Positions 35,564 through 44,651 of a stretch of DNA of 64,000 nt are shown piece after piece. The notes under the pieces are model-generated. The model ran no database searches. It was given only the letters and a program-made list of their open reading frames with translations, and was not told the DNA's origin. The position numbers and the translations under genes were made by a program. The stretch is from assembly GCA_003385605.1 (NCBI GenBank), contig QQUU01000063.1, positions 54,418-118,417 on the forward strand. Direction: 5' to 3'. This DNA is from Bacteroidota bacterium (GTDB taxonomy: Bacteria > Bacteroidota > Bacteroidia > Flavobacteriales > Schleiferiaceae). Each line of letters starts with the position of its first letter. The first letter of the stretch is position 1.

Positions 35564-38149
35564 CTATCCTTTTAAGGCCTCTAAGCGTTGCGTGATCAAG
35601 GCTATTTTACCTTCAGCATCCGCTTGCTTTTTACGTTCCGAGGCAACAACGGCCTCAGGCGCGTTAGAAACGAAGCGCTCATTACTGAGTTTTTTCTCGA
35701 CGCTTTTCAAGAAACCTTGAGTGTAGTTTAATTCTTCCTCGAGCTTTGCAATCTCATCTTCGACATTAACGAAGGCATCGGCCGGAATGGTGTAATTGAT
35801 CCCGCCGACTACAAAGCTGAACGCGGACTTCTTCACTTCGCTCACGATTGCAATCGCCTCAACATTGGCAAGCTTCATAATGAGTGCGTCGAAGGCTGGG
35901 TCGTGTGCCGTATCCTCGGCAATCTCGATGGTCAACATCTCTTTCGGAGCAATTCCATTTTCATTGCGTACCGTACGAACACCACTTACCACTTCAGCGA
36001 AGTGTGCATAGGATTTTAAGATCGCCTGATCTTCTACTTTGAGAGTAGGCCAAGCGGCGAAATTAATGGTCTCTCCTTCGCCACGCTCTGCAAGATTCTG
36101 CCACAATTCTTCCGTGATAAACGGCATGAACGGATGCATAATTTCCAACAAGGTGTTGAAGATTGATTTGGTCGCATCCAACGCTTCGGCTGAGATTTGC
36201 TCGCCCTTCGCAGGTTTTACCATTTCTAGGTACCACGAACAGAAATCGTCCCAAACCAGCTTGTAAGTCGTCATCAATGCTTCCGACAATCGGTATTTTT
36301 CAAAGCTGCTTTCTAGCTCCACAAGAGCTTCACCAATGCGGTTGCGCATCCATTGTACAGAAAGTGATTCTGAAGCACTCAAGCCCTGGGAACCAGCTTC
36401 CCACATGCCTACCAAACGGAAGGCATTCCACACCTTATTGGCGAAGAACGAACCTTGAGAACAGAGGTCTTCGTCAAACAATAGGTCGTTCCCTGCGGGC
36501 GCCGTCATGAGCATTCCTACACGAACACCGTCGGCACCGTATTTATCGATAAGATCTAGCGGATCCGGACTATTGCCCAGAGATTTAGACATCTTACGAC
36601 GCTTCTTATCACGCACCATACCAGTAAAGTACACATCCTTGAACGGACGTTTTCCTTTGAACTCGTACCCTGCCATGATCATACGAGCTACCCAGAAGAA
36701 AATGATATCCTGTCCCGTAACCAGAGTATTGGTTGGGTAGAAGTAATCTTCCTCTTCTTGATTTCCAGAGAATACACTGTAAGGCCATAGCCAAGAACTG
36801 AACCACGTATCCATGACATCTTCGTCTTGGTGTACCGCATCTGTGCCAAGTGCTGCAACGGCTTCTTCTTTGGTCTTACACACGGCTACATTGCCCTCTG
36901 CATCGTACCAAGCAGGAATGCGGTGTCCCCACCAAAGCTGACGTGAAATACACCAATCCTTGATGTTCTCCATCCAGTATAGGTAGGTCTTCTCGGCGTG
37001 CGGAGGATGCAGAGTAATGTCCTTTGATTTTACACCGTCAATGGCCGGCTTGGCCAAATCTGACATCTTCAAGAACCACTGCATACTCAGGCGCGGCTCA
37101 ATCACTGCATCGGTACGCTCGCTGCGTCCGACTTTATTTCTGAGGTCCTTGGTATCAACCAATAGGCCTGCCTCTTCTAAGGCTTTGGCTACTTTTTTAC
37201 GCGCATCGAATCGATCCAATCCGGCAAATTCACCACCGTGCTCGTTCAGTGCTGCGTGTTGATCGAATACATCAATAACATCCAAGTTGTGCTTCTCGCC
37301 CAACATTTGGTCATTTGTATCGTGTGCCGGGGTCACCTTTAGCGCTCCCGTACCAAACTCGATATCCACGTACTCGTCAAAAATAATCGGTACTGCGCGC
37401 CCTACTAAAGGAACAATGGCCTTCTTGCCTTTCAAATGCTGGTAGCGCTCATCTTCAGGATTCACACAAACCGCTGTATCACCAAAAATGGTTTCAGGAC
37501 GCGTCGTAGCCACTTGCAGAGCCTCATCTGATCCTTCGATCTTGTAGATCATGTAGTACAGACGGCTGTTCTCCTCCTTGTGGATGACTTCCTCGTCCGA
37601 CACTGCCGTGAGTGCTACTGGATCCCAGTTTACCATGCGCAGACCGCGGTAAATCATACCTTTCTGGTGCAAGTCGATAAATACATCGATCACTTGCTCG
37701 CTGCGCACTTCGTCCAAAGTAAATGCCGTGCGATCCCAATCGCAAGAAGCTCCAAGGCGGCGCAATTGCTTCAGAATGATACCGCCGTATTCGTCGGTCC
37801 AATCCCAGGCATGTTTCAAGAAATCCTCGCGCGACAAATCTGACTTTTTAATGCCCTGTTCGCGCAGGCGTTTAACTACCTTGGCTTCCGTTGCAATAGA
37901 CGCATGGTCGGTACCCGGTACCCAACATGCGTTCAAACCAAGCATGCGAGCACGACGAATTAGAACATCCTGAACGGTATTGTTAAGCATGTGTCCCATG
38001 TGAAGTACACCTGTGACATTTGGCGGCGGAATTACAATTGTATACGGCTCTTTATCAGATACTTCGGCATGAAAGTATTTGTTGTCTAGCCAGTGGCTGT
38101 ACCACTTAGATTCAATTTCTCCCGGGGTGTATTTTCCAATTTCGCGCAT
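35564..38149 (-). CDS. valS: Valyl-tRNA synthetase
   Basis: An 861-residue class Ia synthetase that charges tRNA(Val). The signature motifs are VTGVLHMGHMLNN (HIGH variant HMGH) and RRKMSKSLGNSPDP (KMSKS). The CP1 editing domain contains GTDHASIATE upstream and the TRPETIFGDTAV segment, and the C-terminal coiled-coil arm (EIAKLEEELNYTQGFLKSVEKKL) is present. An open frame extends 20 codons upstream, but the ATG at 38149 (MREIGKYTPGEIESKW) matches the family start. Cotranscribed with the DUF4287/DUF5655 gene. Confidence 0.97.
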   Translation of the reverse strand: MREIGKYTPGEIESKWYSHWLDNKYFHAEVSDKEPYTIVIPPPNVTGVLHMGHMLNNTVQDVLIRRARMLGLNACWVPGTDHASIATEAKVVKRLREQGIKKSDLSREDFLKHAWDWTDEYGGIILKQLRRLGASCDWDRTAFTLDEVRSEQVIDVFIDLHQKGMIYRGLRMVNWDPVALTAVSDEEVIHKEENSRLYYMIYKIEGSDEALQVATTRPETIFGDTAVCVNPEDERYQHLKGKKAIVPLVGRAVPIIFDEYVDIEFGTGALKVTPAHDTNDQMLGEKHNLDVIDVFDQHAALNEHGGEFAGLDRFDARKKVAKALEEAGLLVDTKDLRNKVGRSERTDAVIEPRLSMQWFLKMSDLAKPAIDGVKSKDITLHPPHAEKTYLYWMENIKDWCISRQLWWGHRIPAWYDAEGNVAVCKTKEEAVAALGTDAVHQDEDVMDTWFSSWLWPYSVFSGNQEEEDYFYPTNTLVTGQDIIFFWVARMIMAGYEFKGKRPFKDVYFTGMVRDKKRRKMSKSLGNSPDPLDLIDKYGADGVRVGMLMTAPAGNDLLFDEDLCSQGSFFANKVWNAFRLVGMWEAGSQGLSASESLSVQWMRNRIGEALVELESSFEKYRLSEALMTTYKLVWDDFCSWYLEMVKPAKGEQISAEALDATKSIFNTLLEIMHPFMPFITEELWQNLAERGEGETINFAAWPTLKVEDQAILKSYAHFAEVVSGVRTVRNENGIAPKEMLTIEIAEDTAHDPAFDALIMKLANVEAIAIVSEVKKSAFSFVVGGINYTIPADAFVNVEDEIAKLEEELNYTQGFLKSVEKKLSNERFVSNAPEAVVASERKKQADAEGKIALITQRLEALKG

Positions 38150-38232
38150 GGAAGTCGTTCTAATTATAAGTTGCAAAAATAAGCGCCTGCAAGCATCCAA
38201 TGAACCCATAGGCTAAGAGATTGTTAATTTCC

Positions 38233-38263
38233 TTTGAAAGCCATCGCTTTCGAAGTACATTTG
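38233..38263 (+). promoter_or_regulatory. Full consensus Bacteroidota promoter for the DUF1573 gene
   Basis: TTTG (38233-38236), a 19-base spacer, then TACATTTG (38256-38263) form a textbook -33/-7 pair. The start codon is 14 bases further on. It is the best promoter in the window and suggests strong expression. Confidence 0.75.
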
Positions 38264-38276
38264 AAACTCTCAAACA

Positions 38277-38726
38277 ATGAAATTGAACATGAAAAAATTC
38301 ATCCTAACTCTAGCTGTGGCGCTATTCGGATTCGCTGCACAAGCGCAAGAGCAACCTACGGAAGGTGCAAAAATCCAATTCGCTGAAAAAGTGATCAACT
38401 ACGGTAAGATCGAAAAAGGTGCGAATGGAACTCGTGTATTCAAATTTAAAAACGAAGGTACAGAGCCATTGGTTTTGAATTCTGTACGTGCTTCTTGTGG
38501 TTGTACTACTCCAAAATGGACGCGTGAACCAATCGCTCCAGGAGCAGAAGGAAACATCACGGTGAAATACGACACCAACCGTATGGGTAATTTCCACAAG
38601 ACTGTGACCGTAAATTCTAACGCAACGAACAAAACAGTTGTGCTTACCATCAAAGGACAAGTAATGAATCCTGCGGCTCAGAAAACTACGCCTACCAAAC
38701 AAGGCGGTAGTGTGATTGCCAAATAA
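38277..38726 (+). CDS. DUF1573 exported protein
   Basis: A 149-residue exported protein with signal peptide (MKKFILTLAVALFGFAAQAQ; start at 38277, or 38289 for MKKFI). A single Ig-like/ASH-type beta-sandwich of the DUF1573 family fills the rest. The conserved YGKIEKGANGTRVFKFKNEG strand and the RASCGCTTPKW motif with its CGC are present, and the C-terminal strand ends at KGQV. Short DUF1573 proteins are abundant in Bacteroidota envelopes, and their function is not established. Its consensus promoter and own terminator make it monocistronic and probably highly expressed. Confidence 0.88.
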   Translation: MKLNMKKFILTLAVALFGFAAQAQEQPTEGAKIQFAEKVINYGKIEKGANGTRVFKFKNEGTEPLVLNSVRASCGCTTPKWTREPIAPGAEGNITVKYDTNRMGNFHKTVTVNSNATNKTVVLTIKGQVMNPAAQKTTPTKQGGSVIAK

Positions 38727-38754
38727 GGCAGGATTACGTCCCAATAATTTCAAG

Positions 38755-38783
38755 AAAGCCCCGTATTTTTGCGGGGCTTTTTT
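38755..38783 (+). terminator. Terminator of the DUF1573 gene
   Basis: AAAGCCCCG (38755-38763) pairs with CGGGGCTTT (38772-38780) around an eight-base T-rich loop, followed by more T. Confidence 0.9.
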
Positions 38784-38802
38784 AGTACCAAAACAAACAG
38801 CA

Positions 38803-40002
38803 ATGCCATCAATTTCGAAGAAAGGCACCAGCATGCCTTCCAGCCCTATCCGCAAATTAGTTCCGTTCGCAGAACAAGCTGAGCGCAACGGCAACAAGGT
38901 GTACTATCTAAATATTGGGCAACCCGATATTCAGACACCTTTGGAGGCACAGCAAGCCATCAAAGAGGCTGAAGTACCTGTATTGGCCTACAGCCATAGT
39001 GCAGGATTTGCTTCCTTGAGAGAAGGACTGTCGAACTATTACCACGGTAAAAATCTTCCGGTAAACACCGATGAAATCATAGTAACCACAGGAGGATCAG
39101 AAGCTTTATTATTCACTTTTGGATCTGCAATGGATGAAGGTGATGAAATTATCATCCCAGAACCCTTCTATGCCAACTACAATGGCTTTGCTACCGCGAG
39201 CGGAGTTAAAGTCGTGCCGGTCGAAGCCAATATTGAAAATGGTTTTGCCCTGCCGCCTGTGGAATTGTTTGAGCAGGCCATCACCGAAAGAACGAAAGGA
39301 ATTCTCATTTGTAACCCGGGCAATCCAACTGGGTACTTATACAGCAAGGAAGAGCTAGAGCAACTAAAAGAAATCGTACTCAAACACGACCTGTTCCTAA
39401 TCGCTGATGAAGTGTACCGAGAGTTCACTTACGACGGCGAAGCTCACCACAGCATTCTTAGCATGGAAGGTCTTGAGAAAAACGCCATAGTTGTGGACAG
39501 CTTTTCAAAACGCTATAGCATGTGTGGTGCACGAATAGGTTGTTTAGTCAGCAAGAATAAAGACTTTATGGCAACTGCCATGAAGTTCGCACAAGCCAGA
39601 CTTTCACCACCTACGTATGCACAGATTGCAAGTGAAGCTGCATTAAAAACCCCACAGCGCTATTTTGATGAGGTAAATGCAGAATATGTAGAACGTCGTA
39701 ATGTATTGGTCGAAGGACTCAACAGCATTGACGGAGTTTTCTGTCCAAAGCCCAAGGGTGCATTTTACGCAGTAGCCTCTTTCCCCGTGGAAAGCGCTGA
39801 ACACTTCGCACAGTGGCTATTGAGCGAGTTCAATCATGAAGGCAAAACATTGATGATGGCCCCTGCGGCAGGCTTTTACGCCAAACCCGAATTAGGAGCG
39901 AATCAAGCGCGTCTAGCCTATGTTTTAAATACAGAGGCGTTAAAGGATTGTATTGCTATCTTAAAAGCTGCATTAGAAGTTTACCCACACACCACTAGAT
40001 AA
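38803..40002 (+). CDS. Class I/II PLP-dependent aminotransferase (aspartate aminotransferase-like)
   Basis: A 399-residue fold-type I enzyme. Motifs are YLNIGQPDIQTP, TTGGSEALLFTFG, the Asn of CNPGNPTGYLYS, ADEVYREF (Asp contacting the pyridine nitrogen) and the PLP lysine in VDSFSKRYSMCGARIGC. The C-terminal Arg for the substrate carboxylate is in NQARLAYV. Subgroup features fit bacterial aspartate or aromatic/branched aminotransferases; the exact substrate is open. The frame extends upstream through the preceding terminator, so the ATG at 38803 (MPSISKKG) is chosen. First gene of a run with murB and mtaB. Confidence 0.9.
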   Translation: MPSISKKGTSMPSSPIRKLVPFAEQAERNGNKVYYLNIGQPDIQTPLEAQQAIKEAEVPVLAYSHSAGFASLREGLSNYYHGKNLPVNTDEIIVTTGGSEALLFTFGSAMDEGDEIIIPEPFYANYNGFATASGVKVVPVEANIENGFALPPVELFEQAITERTKGILICNPGNPTGYLYSKEELEQLKEIVLKHDLFLIADEVYREFTYDGEAHHSILSMEGLEKNAIVVDSFSKRYSMCGARIGCLVSKNKDFMATAMKFAQARLSPPTYAQIASEAALKTPQRYFDEVNAEYVERRNVLVEGLNSIDGVFCPKPKGAFYAVASFPVESAEHFAQWLLSEFNHEGKTLMMAPAAGFYAKPELGANQARLAYVLNTEALKDCIAILKAALEVYPHTTR

Positions 40003-40008
40003 CCTACT

Positions 40009-41016
40009 GTGATTGTTCAGATAAACCAAAGCCTGGCGAAACTCAACACTTTTGGTATTGACCAGAAAGCGAGTCGATTGATATGGGCACATAGCGCAGA
40101 TGAAATTGCGAACTATGTGAAGCACCACGGTGCCCCTACTCTAGTTCTAGGCGGCGGTTCAAATATGCTCTTGACGCAAGATGTACCCGGGGATGTGCTC
40201 AAGGTAGACATCCACGGACGTCGCGTAGTTTATGAGGACGATGATAAAGTGCATATCCGCTTTGGGGCCGGTGAAAACTGGCACGAAGTAGTCTTGTGGA
40301 CGTTGATGCAGGGTCTTGGAGGTATTGAAAACCTCAGCTTAATCCCAGGAAATTGCGGTACCGCGCCCGTTCAAAATATCGGAGCCTACGGTGTTGAACT
40401 CAAAGATGTTTTTGTCAATTGCGAAGGGGTCATGGTTGAAGACGGTTCGTTTTTCCACTTGAACAAAGAAGAAGCCAAATTTGGTTACCGAAACAGCATT
40501 TTTAAAAATGACTGGAAGGGAAAGGCCATCATAACGAGGGTAACCCTAGAATTGACCAAAAGAAACCATCGTATTCGCACGGATTACGGTGCTATTGCTT
40601 CAGAGCTCGAAGAGCGCGGCATTAAAGAGCCTACACCAAAGCAGATCAGCGATGTAGTTGTGGCCATTCGTCAGAGCAAATTGCCTGATCCAAATGAAAT
40701 AGGAAACAGCGGTTCTTTCTTTAAAAATCCAGTGGTTAGCACGGAAAAAGCTGAAGAATTAAAAGAACGTTATCCAAACATGCCGTCCTACCCTGCCGAA
40801 GGCGGAACAAAACTCGCAGCCGGTTGGATCATTGATCAATGCGGCTGGAAAGGATATCGTAAAAAAGATGCTGGTGTACACAAGCATCAAGCGTTGGTAC
40901 TTGTCAACTACGGTCAAGCGACCGGTGAGGAAATTCATTCGCTGGCAACATCTATCATGGAGGATGTCCACCATAGATTTGGTATTCAACTCGAACCAGA
41001 AGTAAATCTGATATAA
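40009..41016 (+). CDS. murB: UDP-N-acetylmuramate dehydrogenase
   Basis: A 335-residue FAD enzyme that reduces UDP-GlcNAc-enolpyruvate to UDP-MurNAc in peptidoglycan synthesis. The FAD site is VLGGGSNMLLT with ENLSLIPGNCGTAPVQNIGAYG. The catalytic Ser is in GNSGSFFKNPVV, and the C-terminal acid is in LEPEVNLI. The insert between them fits type I MurB (E. coli-like, about 340 residues). The start is GTG, six bases after the aminotransferase stop. It overlaps mtaB by one base (TAATG). Confidence 0.96.
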   Translation: MIVQINQSLAKLNTFGIDQKASRLIWAHSADEIANYVKHHGAPTLVLGGGSNMLLTQDVPGDVLKVDIHGRRVVYEDDDKVHIRFGAGENWHEVVLWTLMQGLGGIENLSLIPGNCGTAPVQNIGAYGVELKDVFVNCEGVMVEDGSFFHLNKEEAKFGYRNSIFKNDWKGKAIITRVTLELTKRNHRIRTDYGAIASELEERGIKEPTPKQISDVVVAIRQSKLPDPNEIGNSGSFFKNPVVSTEKAEELKERYPNMPSYPAEGGTKLAAGWIIDQCGWKGYRKKDAGVHKHQALVLVNYGQATGEEIHSLATSIMEDVHHRFGIQLEPEVNLI

Positions 41017-42362
41017 TGCCTTCTGTTGCTTTTCACACCCTAGGCTGTAAGCTCAACTTCGCCGAAACCTCAACCATTGCAAAAGATTTCAGAAACAATG
41101 GATTTGAAGAAGTAGGGTTCAAAGAAGGGGCTGATGTTTACGTGATTAATACCTGTTCGGTTACCGAAAATGCGGACCGAGAATGTAGAAATATTGTTGG
41201 GCGTGCTTTGCGGGCAAATCCGGATGGATTCGTGGTAATTGTTGGTTGCTATGCCCAGCTCAAACCCGAGCAGATCATGGAAATGCCTGGCGTAGACCTA
41301 GTGCTTGGAGCCACTGAAAAATTTAATGTCACGCAATTCCTTGGGGCACTTGAGAAAACCGAAGGACCCGCACAGATGCACAGTTGTGAGATAGGTGAGG
41401 CAAATACTTTCGTAAGCTCCTACAGCGCTGGAGATAGAACTAGGGCGTTTCTAAAAGTTCAAGACGGCTGTGATTATAAGTGTACCTACTGTACCATTCC
41501 ACTTGCTCGTGGTATTTCACGAAGTGATACTCTAGAAAATGTAGTCTCAAGAGCGCAAGAGATTGCAGAAAAGGGAATTCCAGAAATTGTGCTTACCGGC
41601 GTAAATGTGGGCGATTATGGAAAGGGCGAATTTGGCAACAAGCGTCATGAAAATACGTTCATGGAACTCGTCGAAGCACTCGATCAACGGGTAGATGTAG
41701 ATCGCATGCGTATTTCGAGTATAGAGCCTAACCTGCTGCGCAACGAGATTATCGAATTTACACATCGAAGTAAGAAGTTTGTACCGCACTTTCACATTCC
41801 ACTTCAAAGTGGCAGTGATACGCTCTTGAAGTTGATGAAGCGCAGGTACATGAGTGGACTTTATAGGCAACGTGTAGAAACAATTAAAGCTGCGAATCCA
41901 GACACTTGTATCGGTGTAGATGTCATAGTTGGCTTTCCAGGAGAGACAGAGGAGTTGTTTTTAGAAACCTACAACTTCTTAAACGAACTAGACATCAGCT
42001 ACCTCCATGTGTTCACATACTCCGAGAGAGCAAATACCTTAGCTGCTGGCATGGAGGGAGTTGTGCCAATTCCCGAGCGAAAAAGACGCAACAAAATGCT
42101 GCGAATTCTCAGCGAGAAGAAGAAAAGAGCATTTTACGAAAGTCAGTTGGGTAAACGACGTCCGATTTTATTTGAAGGCGAAAATAGAGAAGGGTATATG
42201 TACGGGTATTCAGACAATTACGTTAGAGTACGTACATTTTGGGACCCTGAATTAGCAAATAAAACCAAAACTTTTTGTCTTTCAGGCATTTGCGACGAAG
42301 GATTTGTTACCTTAGAGGTAGAAAGCCGCACCGCCAATGCCACTGATTTTTCTAGAATATAA
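41016..42362 (+). CDS. mtaB: tRNA t6A37 methylthiotransferase MtaB
   Basis: A 448-residue radical SAM enzyme that converts t6A37 to ms2t6A in tRNAs reading ANN codons. The UPF0004 domain has three cluster cysteines (FHTLGCKLNFAE, VINTCSVTENADRE, VIVGCYAQLKP). The radical SAM motif is VQDGCDYKCTYCTIPLARG. The C-terminal TRAM-like region is from about residue 380. GCKLN and CSVTENADRE favour the MtaB branch over MiaB. The end overlaps the next small gene by 26 bases. Confidence 0.95.
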   Translation: MPSVAFHTLGCKLNFAETSTIAKDFRNNGFEEVGFKEGADVYVINTCSVTENADRECRNIVGRALRANPDGFVVIVGCYAQLKPEQIMEMPGVDLVLGATEKFNVTQFLGALEKTEGPAQMHSCEIGEANTFVSSYSAGDRTRAFLKVQDGCDYKCTYCTIPLARGISRSDTLENVVSRAQEIAEKGIPEIVLTGVNVGDYGKGEFGNKRHENTFMELVEALDQRVDVDRMRISSIEPNLLRNEIIEFTHRSKKFVPHFHIPLQSGSDTLLKLMKRRYMSGLYRQRVETIKAANPDTCIGVDVIVGFPGETEELFLETYNFLNELDISYLHVFTYSERANTLAAGMEGVVPIPERKRRNKMLRILSEKKKRAFYESQLGKRRPILFEGENREGYMYGYSDNYVRVRTFWDPELANKTKTFCLSGICDEGFVTLEVESRTANATDFSRI

Positions 42363-42615
42363 ACCGCTCTGTAGCGAACGGGAGTTTTCCAACTTCTGGC
42401 AATTTGTCTCTGAAGGACAGGTGAATGATGGTATGGTGAACGAAGCCAGGCTTTTTAAAATTCGCGAAGGATTGTTCATTGGCATGGTTGGATTTGAACC
42501 CGAAAACAGGTCTGCTGTCATGGAAATTTATGGTGACACAAATACCGACGGCAGCAATCTTAAATCGCTCTGTAAAACCATTCGACTAAAACATACGGCG
42601 AAAGAATTACTATGA
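42337..42615 (+). CDS. Hypothetical 92-residue protein
   Basis: I do not recognise it. It begins inside the last codons of mtaB in another frame and ends in an ATGA overlap with the inositol monophosphatase gene, so the spacing argues for a translated gene. The sequence is mixed alpha/beta (REFSNFWQFVSEGQ, LFIGMVGFEPEN, RSAVMEIYGDT, SLCKTIRLKHTAKELL) without a signal peptide or membrane helix. An alternative is a spacer that only looks coding, but the frame is open and the codon use resembles the neighbours. Confidence 0.6.
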   Translation: MPLIFLEYKPLCSEREFSNFWQFVSEGQVNDGMVNEARLFKIREGLFIGMVGFEPENRSAVMEIYGDTNTDGSNLKSLCKTIRLKHTAKELL

Positions 42616-43409
42616 TAGACCTCAGCGTCCTCACTGAAAAAGCTTCCTTAGTTGCTAAAGAAGCTGGTACATATCTAAGAAAAAGACAACGCACCTTCGA
42701 CCGATCTGTGGTCGAGCTCAAGAGCATGAATGCGCTAGTTAGTGATGTAGATCGATCGACTGAAGAACTCATCGTTCAAAAGCTAATGGAAGTTTTTCCG
42801 GAAGCAGGGTTTCTCACTGAAGAGGAAACTACCACACAGAAAACAGATTCACAGTACACTTGGGTCATAGACCCATTGGACGGTACGACCAACTTCGTGC
42901 ATGGGCTCCCGATATACAGCGTAAGTATTGCGCTCTTAAGAGAGGGCTGGCCTGTTTTAGGTGTTGTTTATGAGGCAGGAATGGACGAATGCTTCACAGC
43001 CTATGAAGGCGGTGGTGCTTACTTAAATGGTGAACGCATTTCTACCACAACAAGCAAGCGACTCGAAGACACGCTTCTTGCCACGGGATTTCCGTATTAC
43101 AATTTTTCAAAGCTGCAGGGCTTCCAAGACACGCTAGCACACCTGTATCAGCATACAAGAGGAGTGCGACGCATTGGAACAGCTGCAGTGGACCTAGCCT
43201 ACACGGCTTGTGGTCGTTTTGACGGTTACTTTGAATACGGTTTAAGCCCTTGGGATGTAGCTGCGGGCGTAGTCTTGGTTAGAGAAGCAGGCGGTATTGT
43301 GACCGATTTTTCAAACAATAATGTTCCTGTTGCCTCAGAAAGCATTATTGCTGCGAACAAATCTATTCATCCACTTGTATATACTATAATAGAGCAAAAG
43401 ATTGGCTAA
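42612..43409 (+). CDS. Inositol monophosphatase family protein
   Basis: A 265-residue Mg-dependent phosphatase of the IMPase/SuhB family. The metal ligands are found in FLTEEETTT (Glu), WVIDPLDGTTNFVHGLP (DPxDGT signature) and GLSPWDVAAGVVLVREAGG (WDxAAG). Candidate substrates are inositol-1-phosphate or another small phosphomonoester such as histidinol phosphate. It overlaps both neighbours by one to four bases, so it is firmly within the operon. Confidence 0.92.
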   Translation: MIDLSVLTEKASLVAKEAGTYLRKRQRTFDRSVVELKSMNALVSDVDRSTEELIVQKLMEVFPEAGFLTEEETTTQKTDSQYTWVIDPLDGTTNFVHGLPIYSVSIALLREGWPVLGVVYEAGMDECFTAYEGGGAYLNGERISTTTSKRLEDTLLATGFPYYNFSKLQGFQDTLAHLYQHTRGVRRIGTAAVDLAYTACGRFDGYFEYGLSPWDVAAGVVLVREAGGIVTDFSNNNVPVASESIIAANKSIHPLVYTIIEQKIG

Positions 43410-44071
43410 TGTCAGATTGTAGAGTTTGGGTACTACCAGGTATGGGTGCAGATTCAAGGATTTTCAAATCGTTTAGATTTCCTTGGAATGCTACGTATTT
43501 GGAGTGGATTGAACCTTTGCAAAACGAATCGCTCTCGGCCTATGCAGATAGGCTTTTAGATAGATATCCTATCCAAGAAAACGACCTGCTTTTTGGCTAC
43601 AGTTTTGGTGGAATTGTTGCCCAAGATTGGGCCTCAAGAAATAAGGTTCAACGCGTTGTATTACTCAACTCATTGCACCACGAAGCAAGGTTAAGACCAT
43701 TGTATAGAAACTTAGCAGCAACGGGGGTATTGAACTGGGCGCCAGAAGGAAGCATCATCAGGATGATCAAATTCATCGCCCGTCTGAATAGCCAACCTTC
43801 TAGAACCTTAGACCTCATGTTGGAGACTATGGAGCAGTTTGAGTGTCAGTACTACCGTTGGGTCATTAAAGCCGTCCTGAAATGGCAGCGTCCTACTCCA
43901 TTGGCACCGGTAGATACTATCCTTGGTGAATTAGACCCAGTCTTCACGATTCAAAAGCCTTCTACAGACAGATTTTGGATCCTCGAGGGCGCAACCCACC
44001 TCAGCTTTTCATCCCACAGCACACAAATTTCAAATTTGCTGAAAGAAAAGGTGGACCCAGTACTCGTTTAG
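43409..44071 (+). CDS. Alpha/beta hydrolase-like protein
   Basis: A 220-residue protein with an alpha/beta hydrolase arrangement: VWVLPGMGADSRIF near the start, LLFGYSFGGIVAQDWAS as the nucleophile elbow (GYSFGG, Ser nucleophile), and GELDPVF and GATHLSFSS as the likely acid and His regions. The lid region is short. No signal peptide. The substrate is unknown. It starts on the last base of the phosphatase stop. A new -7 box follows it, so the transcript may end here. Confidence 0.82.
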   Translation: MSDCRVWVLPGMGADSRIFKSFRFPWNATYLEWIEPLQNESLSAYADRLLDRYPIQENDLLFGYSFGGIVAQDWASRNKVQRVVLLNSLHHEARLRPLYRNLAATGVLNWAPEGSIIRMIKFIARLNSQPSRTLDLMLETMEQFECQYYRWVIKAVLKWQRPTPLAPVDTILGELDPVFTIQKPSTDRFWILEGATHLSFSSHSTQISNLLKEKVDPVLV

Positions 44072-44083
44072 TACTTATCCGTT

Positions 44084-44091
44084 TATTTTTG
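44084..44091 (+). promoter_or_regulatory. -7 box of rfbC-transglycosylase-uvrA
   Basis: TATTTTTG is an exact TAnnTTTG match, with only five bases before the rfbC ATG, again suggesting a very short leader. Confidence 0.55.
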
Positions 44092-44096
44092 GGTAT

Positions 44097-44651
44097 ATGA
44101 AAATTGTTCCTACACCCATTCCCGATCTATTCGTAATCGAACCGCGTGTCTTTGGTGACCATAGAGGCTATTTCTTCGAGTCGTACAGCAAGGACCATTT
44201 TGAACGTGCCGGTATTTCTGCCGATTTCGTGCAAGACAACGAGAGTTTTTCCGGTGAGGGTGTTGTACGCGGCCTGCATTTTCAAGCGCCGCCAAAAGCA
44301 CAAGGGAAGTTGGTACGTGTCCAGAAAGGCCGCGTATTAGACATTGCCGTGGACATCAGAAAAGGATCCCCAACTTACGGAGAGCACTACAGCATTGAAC
44401 TCAGTGGTGAAAACAAAAAAATGTTGTGGATACCTCCCGGTTTTGCGCATGGATTTGCAACGCTTGAAAACGATACAGTATTTCTCTACAAGTGCACGGA
44501 TACCTACAGCCCCGAGCATGAAGGCAGTTTACTTTGGAACGATCCCGACCTTGGTATTGACTGGGGTGTTTCAGCGCCTAAATTGAGTGCAAAGGATCAA
44601 ATAGGCCCGGTATTAAAAGCATTCGACTCCCCGTTTACCTATGAAAAATAA
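44097..44651 (+). CDS. rfbC: dTDP-4-dehydrorhamnose 3,5-epimerase
   Basis: A 184-residue cupin-fold enzyme of dTDP-L-rhamnose synthesis. DHRGYFFESYSKDHFE, FVQDNESFSGEGVVRGLHFQ with the catalytic His, and WIPPGFAHGFATLEND are all clear, and the Tyr of FLYKCTDTYSPEHEG is conserved. Usually rfbC sits with rfbA, rfbB and rfbD; none is present here, so rhamnose synthesis must be encoded partly elsewhere. It overlaps the transglycosylase gene by 11 bases. Confidence 0.93.
   Translation: MKIVPTPIPDLFVIEPRVFGDHRGYFFESYSKDHFERAGISADFVQDNESFSGEGVVRGLHFQAPPKAQGKLVRVQKGRVLDIAVDIRKGSPTYGEHYSIELSGENKKMLWIPPGFAHGFATLENDTVFLYKCTDTYSPEHEGSLLWNDPDLGIDWGVSAPKLSAKDQIGPVLKAFDSPFTYEK

Noticed and set aside
38322..38897. 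A 191-codon minus-strand frame opposite the DUF1573 gene
   Set aside because: It runs through the DUF1573 terminator and into the next gene and has no recognisable domain.
44097..44651. Start of a rhamnose or O-antigen biosynthesis cluster at rfbC
   Set aside because: No rfbA, rfbB, rfbD or glycosyltransferase genes are adjacent; rfbC is isolated beside a lytic transglycosylase and uvrA.
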